Of a stretch of 64,000 nucleotides of DNA, positions 60,136-64,000 are shown one piece after another (position 1 is the first letter of the stretch; each line of letters starts with the position of its first letter). The stretch comes from Paenibacillus auburnensis (lineage in GTDB: Bacteria > Bacillota > Bacilli > Paenibacillales > Paenibacillaceae): assembly GCF_927798115.1 (NCBI RefSeq), contig NZ_CAKMMG010000008.1, positions 62,001 to 126,000 on the forward strand, read 5' to 3'. The position numbers were made by a program, and so were the translations under genes. The notes below the pieces were generated by a model. That model saw only the letters and a list, made by a program, of their open reading frames with translations, had not been told where the DNA came from and made no database searches.

Positions 60136-61197
60136 ATGTTAAAAGTAGGCGTAATTATGGGCGGGGTATCCTCTGAATATGAGGTGTCGCTGAATACCGG
60201 CAGAGAAATGCTGAAACACCTGGACCGGAACAAATATGAGGCGGTGCCGGTTGTAATTACAGAGCGCGGACAGCTGATTGATCAGGTAAAAGGGCTGGAT
60301 TTCGCACTGCTGGCGCTCCATGGCGCCTATGGCGAGGACGGAACGGTACAGGGTACGCTGGAAACGCTCGGTATCCCCTATTCCGGGAGCGGCGTGCTGT
60401 CCAGTAGCCTGTGCATGGATAAACATTTGTCCAAAACCATCCTCAGAAGCAAGGGGATCCTGACCCCTGATTGGCTGTGCTGGGACAGCATGGATGATTA
60501 TGCACCGGAAGCGGTGGAACGCCTCGGATATCCGGTTATGGTTAAGCCGAATTCAGGCGGCTCCAGTATCGGCATGTCGAAGGTGAACAATGTACAAGAG
60601 CTGCGGAGGGCGGTAGAAAAAGCTTTTGCCGAAGACCGTTCCATTCTGATTGAAGGATTCACCGAAGGGCAGGAAATCACTTGCCCGATTCTGGGCGGAG
60701 ACCTTCTGCCGGTTATTGGCATCCGCTCGCTGGGGGCGGACTGGTTCGACTATAGCGCCAAATATGTGCAGGGCGGAGCGGATGAACGTGTAATTCAGCT
60801 GTCTCTGGGAACTCACGAACGGGTACGTACGGCGGCATTGGCCTGTTATAAGGCGCTGAAGTGCTCCGTCTATGCCCGGGTGGATATGCTGCTGCAAAAT
60901 GGCGTTCCCTATGTCCTTGAAGTGAACACCCTGCCGGGGATGACCGAAACCAGCCTGCTGCCGCGAAGCGCACTCGTTGCCGGATACACCTTCAGCAGCC
61001 TGCTCGATGCCATCATTGCCGGTTCGCTGCAGGTGCGGGGAGATCAAGCGGGGGAGGTGCAGGCGGCGAAGGAGGAAGAGCTAGGGCAAACAGGGCGTAA
61101 GCAGGCTGCGGAGGGTTCAAACGAAGCGGACACGGAGGCCGGAGAGCAGGCAGCGCCGGCAAACCAAAAGAGGCAGGAGGTGGTCAGCCATGCTTAA
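60136..61197 (+). CDS. ddl: D-alanine--D-alanine ligase with C-terminal tail
   Basis: ATP-grasp enzyme joining two D-alanines for peptidoglycan. It is 353 aa, against about 300-310 usually. Family motifs: VIMGGVSSEYEVSLNTG, LHGAYGEDGTVQG, MVKPNSGGSSIGM and EVNTLPGMTETSLLPR. The extra ~50 residues at the end are low-complexity and rich in E, A, G and Q. The start is ATG 60136 with GAGGGG (60123-60128); ATG 60118 and 60130 are also in frame. It overlaps the next aminotransferase by 8 bases. Confidence 0.92.
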   Translation: MLKVGVIMGGVSSEYEVSLNTGREMLKHLDRNKYEAVPVVITERGQLIDQVKGLDFALLALHGAYGEDGTVQGTLETLGIPYSGSGVLSSSLCMDKHLSKTILRSKGILTPDWLCWDSMDDYAPEAVERLGYPVMVKPNSGGSSIGMSKVNNVQELRRAVEKAFAEDRSILIEGFTEGQEITCPILGGDLLPVIGIRSLGADWFDYSAKYVQGGADERVIQLSLGTHERVRTAALACYKALKCSVYARVDMLLQNGVPYVLEVNTLPGMTETSLLPRSALVAGYTFSSLLDAIIAGSLQVRGDQAGEVQAAKEEELGQTGRKQAAEGSNEADTEAGEQAAPANQKRQEVVSHA

Positions 61198-62383
61198 AGA
61201 GTCTTCACTTCAGCGCACGCAGGGGCAAGAGTGGATTGCCCCGCGTGTGCGGGAGATTGCGCCTTCGGGCATCCGCGCTTTTTTTGATCTTACTGCCGGT
61301 AACAACGATATTATATCACTTGGAGTGGGGGAACCCGATTTCGCTACACCGGAGCATGTGAGAGCCGCTTGCATCCGGGCGCTTGAGCGCGGAGAAACCA
61401 TGTATACGCCAAATGCCGGGCTGCCGGAGCTGCGGGAGGAAATTGCCCGTTATCTGCAGAACGGGTTCGGGCTGCAGTATGATGCCGCAGACGAAGTGAT
61501 CGTCACTGTAGGCAGCAGTGAAGCGCTGGATCTGGCACTGCGCGCCTTCACTGCTCCGGGTGATGAGGTTATTATCCCTTCGCCCAGCTATATCGCCTAC
61601 TCCCCGATTGCCCATCTGAACGGGGGCACACTGGTAGAGGTTGAGACTCCGGCAGAGCAGGGCTTTAAGCTGACGGCCGAAGCGCTGGAGAAGGTCATCA
61701 CCCCGCGCTCCAAGCTGCTGATGCTGAACTTCCCGAGCAATCCTACAGGCGCGGTGATGACTTACGAAGACTGGCTGCCTATCGCCGATCTGGTGAAGAA
61801 GCATAACCTGCTGGTGCTCTCGGATGAAATCTATGCCGAGCTGACCTATGACAGCAGGCATGCCAGCATTGCCGCGCTTCCAGGTATGAAGGAGCGGACC
61901 ATCGTGATCAGCGGCTTCTCGAAGGCCTTCGCTATGACTGGCTGGCGCGTAGGCTATGCCTGCGGCAACCGCGAGCTGCTGGCTGCAATGCTGAAGATTC
62001 ATCAGTACACCGCGATGTGCGCGCCGGTACTGGGACAGATTGCGGCCCTTGAATCCCTGCGCAGCGGACTGCGCGACAAGGATCAGATGAAGGCGTGTTT
62101 CCGGGAGCGCAGAACGCTGTTTGTGGAAGGTCTCCGGACCATCGGACTCCACTGCCATGAGCCGCAGGGGGCATTCTATGCCTTCCCGTCGATTGCCCAT
62201 ACGGGGCTGCAATCGGAAGAATTTGCCGTGCGGCTGCTGCGGGAAGCAGGCGTGGCCGCCGTTCCCGGGCATGTGTTCGGAAGCGGCGGCGAAGGGCACA
62301 TCCGGTGCTCCTATGCGGCCTCTACGGCTAAGCTGAACGAGGCACTGGAGCGGATGGAAGGGTTTATGAAGGTTAGAATATAA
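61190..62383 (+). CDS. Class I/II aminotransferase, PatA-like
   Basis: A 397-aa PLP enzyme. GVGEPDFATPEHV, TPNAGLPELREEIA, NFPSNPTGAVMTY and the PLP lysine region SGFSKAFAMTGWRVGYACG are typical of B. subtilis PatA and its relatives, which act in lysine/aromatic pathways. AGGAGGTGG precedes ATG 61190, inside the end of ddl. Being tied to ddl, an amino-acid supply role for the cell wall is possible but unproven. Confidence 0.85.
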   Translation: MLKESSLQRTQGQEWIAPRVREIAPSGIRAFFDLTAGNNDIISLGVGEPDFATPEHVRAACIRALERGETMYTPNAGLPELREEIARYLQNGFGLQYDAADEVIVTVGSSEALDLALRAFTAPGDEVIIPSPSYIAYSPIAHLNGGTLVEVETPAEQGFKLTAEALEKVITPRSKLLMLNFPSNPTGAVMTYEDWLPIADLVKKHNLLVLSDEIYAELTYDSRHASIAALPGMKERTIVISGFSKAFAMTGWRVGYACGNRELLAAMLKIHQYTAMCAPVLGQIAALESLRSGLRDKDQMKACFRERRTLFVEGLRTIGLHCHEPQGAFYAFPSIAHTGLQSEEFAVRLLREAGVAAVPGHVFGSGGEGHIRCSYAASTAKLNEALERMEGFMKVRI

Positions 62384-62421
62384 CGGATTCCATAACGGAT
62401 TGAATAATGGTAAAAATGTAA

Positions 62422-62450
62422 TTGTATGATCCTGTTATATCCCCTATAAT
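62422..62450 (+). promoter_or_regulatory. Candidate promoter of the cobT leader
   Basis: TTGTAT (62422-62427), 17 bases, perfect TATAAT (62445-62450). It is followed by a terminator hairpin before cobT. Confidence 0.5.
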
Positions 62451-62513
62451 CCTAAAGGAAGAAACAGGGATATGCAGTATAATAGCTTGCGGCAGCAGCA
62501 TGGCAGCGACCGC

Positions 62514-62540
62514 CCCCTTCTTCGGAGAAGGGGCCTTTTT
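62514..62540 (+). terminator. Terminator hairpin in the cobT leader
   Basis: CCCCTTCT and AGAAGGGG form an 8-bp stem on a TCGG loop, followed by CC and TTTTT. It lies between the candidate promoter and cobT, so it may end a short leader RNA. Confidence 0.75.
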
Positions 62541-62633
62541 GCGTACGCAGCAGAAACATATGAACAGAGCCGGCAACAGTGACTTGGAGCACCTAAAATA
62601 TGCGATTACATATCAGCACAGGAGGAATAATTT

Positions 62634-63695
62634 ATGAACTCAGCAATTGAAGCAGTAATCGGACGGATTGCCCCGGCCGATCAGGAAGCAATCCGGCGTG
62701 CGGAGCAGCGGCTGGATATACTGACTAAGCCACCGGGCAGTCTCGGACGGCTTGAGACGCTGGCCGTGCGGCTGGCGGGCATCTCCAAGACGGAGCAGCC
62801 CGCTTACGGCAAACGCACGGTGGTGGTTATGGCTGCCGATCACGGTGTATGCAGTGAAGGGGTCAGCGCTTTTCCGCAGGAGGTCACAGTGCAGATGGCC
62901 TACAATATCCTCGGCGGCGGCGCAGGGGTGAATGTACTCGCCCGTCAGGCCCGAGCTGAGGTGAAGCTGGTGGATGTCGGTGTGGGCACGGACTTGAGCC
63001 ATCCCGAGCTGATTGACCGTAAAGTACGCTATGGCAGCGGGAATATGGCGCAGGGGCCTGCGATGAACCGGGAGGAAGCGGAACGGGCTATTCTGGCCGG
63101 GATAAGCGTGGCTGAGGAAGCAGTGAAGAGCGGGACGGAGATTTTTATTACCGGCGAGATGGGCATCGGCAATACTACGGCCAGTGCTGCCGTTCTCTGC
63201 GCGCTGGAAGGTATTCCGGCAGAAACGGCAGTAGGCCGGGGCACCGGGATTAATGATGAGCGGCTGCATCATAAAATCGACGTTGTGGAGCGGGCGCTTC
63301 GGCTCAATGTCCCGGATGTTGGGGATGCCATCGATGTATTGTCCAAAGTAGGAGGGCTGGAAATTGCCGGTCTAGCCGGTCTGATTCTCGGTGCGGCAGC
63401 GGCCGGAGTTCCCGTCGTTCTGGACGGCTTCATCTCCGGCGCAGCAGCTCTTGCTGCCAAGAAGCTTGCTCCGGAATCCATCCATTACATGATTGCCTCC
63501 CATGTTTCCGGCGAGCAGGGCCATAAGCTCATGCTGGAACGTCTGGGACTGGAAGCGCTGCTTGACCTCGGGCTACGCCTCGGTGAAGGAACAGGGGGCG
63601 TTCTCTGCCTGCATCTGATTGAAGCGGTCAGCCGGATTATGCGGGAAATGGCTACCTTTGAAAGCGCGGGAGTTTCCGGGGCGGAGAGCCGATGA
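62634..63695 (+). CDS. cobT: Nicotinate-nucleotide--dimethylbenzimidazole phosphoribosyltransferase
   Basis: Makes alpha-ribazole phosphate, the nucleotide base of the cobalamin lower loop, from NaMN and a benzimidazole. It is 353 aa. Motifs: TKPPGSLGRLE, VVMAADHGVCSEGVSAFP, GEMGIGNTTASAA, and the catalytic Glu in LGEGTGGVL near residue 319. AGGAGGAA precedes ATG 62634. It overlaps cobU by ATGA. Confidence 0.96.
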   Translation: MNSAIEAVIGRIAPADQEAIRRAEQRLDILTKPPGSLGRLETLAVRLAGISKTEQPAYGKRTVVVMAADHGVCSEGVSAFPQEVTVQMAYNILGGGAGVNVLARQARAEVKLVDVGVGTDLSHPELIDRKVRYGSGNMAQGPAMNREEAERAILAGISVAEEAVKSGTEIFITGEMGIGNTTASAAVLCALEGIPAETAVGRGTGINDERLHHKIDVVERALRLNVPDVGDAIDVLSKVGGLEIAGLAGLILGAAAAGVPVVLDGFISGAAALAAKKLAPESIHYMIASHVSGEQGHKLMLERLGLEALLDLGLRLGEGTGGVLCLHLIEAVSRIMREMATFESAGVSGAESR

Positions 63696-64000
63696 GCATT
63701 CTTGTTACAGGCGGGGCGCGCAGCGGCAAGAGCAGCTTTGCCGAGCGCCTGACATTGTCGCTGGCGGATCAGGCGTTGTATGTAGCAACTGGACAAGCGT
63801 TCGATAAAGAAATGAAGGCACGGATCGCCCTGCACCGCCAGCAGCGTGAGGCAAACGGCAGCCAGTGGGAGACGCTGGAGGAGCCGCTTGATCTGCCGGC
63901 ATTGCTTGAGCGCCTCTCCGGAGGGAAGGCAGTGCTTGTGGACTGTCTGACGCTCTGGCTCTCCAATGTGCTGCTGGACGTAGAGGGCGAGGCGGACAGG
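63692..64000 (+). CDS. cobU: Adenosylcobinamide kinase / guanylyltransferase (partial, cut by window end)
   Basis: ATG 63692 overlaps the cobT stop and the frame is open to the end of the window (103 codons seen of an expected ~170-190). It begins MSILVTGGARSGKSSFAE, with a clear Walker A, and continues LYVATGQAFDKEMKARI and VLVDCLTLWLSNVL, as in CobU/CobP. It phosphorylates adenosylcobinamide and adds GMP, preparing for joining with the CobT product. Confidence 0.93.
   Translation, partial: MSILVTGGARSGKSSFAERLTLSLADQALYVATGQAFDKEMKARIALHRQQREANGSQWETLEEPLDLPALLERLSGGKAVLVDCLTLWLSNVLLDVEGEADR

Noticed and set aside
61316..62299. 327-aa minus-strand frame opposite the PatA-like gene
   Set aside because: Shadow of a well-supported aminotransferase in a GC-rich region.
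62422..62637. 71-aa frame before cobT
   Set aside because: TTG start coincides with the -35 region of the candidate promoter and the frame runs through the terminator.

Overview
The window looks like a chromosomal segment of a Paenibacillus-type member of the Bacillales. Signs are strong AGGAGG-type ribosome binding sites with many TTG/GTG starts, Bacillus-like proteins (DUF2621, DUF6382-FHA, PatA-like and MocR proteins, lipoproteins), B12-salvage genes and a luxS/mtnN methyl cycle. No rRNA, tRNA, CRISPR, prophage or insertion sequence was seen. Most of the window is GC-moderate; roughly 13.3-17.5 kb is visibly richer in A+T.

Layout. (1) 0-20 kb: a Tad/Flp-like type IV pilus or secretion locus in two parts. 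The first part has a prepilin peptidase and a DUF6382/FHA protein. The second, at 6.4-13.2 kb, has a SAF/CpaB-like protein, a CpaE/TadZ-like protein with a degenerate P-loop, a CpaF/TadA ATPase, TadB- and TadC-like membrane proteins, two tiny paralogous pilin-like proteins and two minor-pilin-like proteins. Housekeeping genes (TIGR01777, DUF2621, nfo, purU) lie between. The second part runs into three secreted proteins, two of them large and PKD-like. (2) 20-29.7 kb: tkt, ppnP, pgi, yigZ, TetR, YjbQ and small enzymes. (3) 29.8-33.6 kb: sulfate uptake operon cysT-cysW-cysA-sbp behind a possible leader ORF and a CymR-like site. (4) 35-42.3 kb: methionine and activated-methyl-cycle block. luxS-SDR diverges from metQ-aminotransferase-metN-metI-iron ADH-mtnN. 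(5) 42.5-49 kb: GNAT, ABC exporter, HAD phosphatase, EamA transporter, YdjM-like protein, lipoate ligase. (6) 49-64 kb: B12 nucleotide-loop and salvage genes cobD, cbiZ, cbiB, a CobC-like phosphatase, then cobT and cobU (cut by the window end). They are interrupted by an MFS/TetR pair with a clear operator, a GH2/AraC pair, and a MocR-ddl-aminotransferase set.

The most unusual signal is non-coding. Three ~185-bp intergenic modules (34629-34813, 50252-50438, 50486-50670) each contain four short palindromes whose centres are spaced exactly 51, 62 and 51 bp. Two of them are diverged copies of each other in opposite orientation. The third has a different palindrome sequence but the same geometry. 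I know no name for this family.
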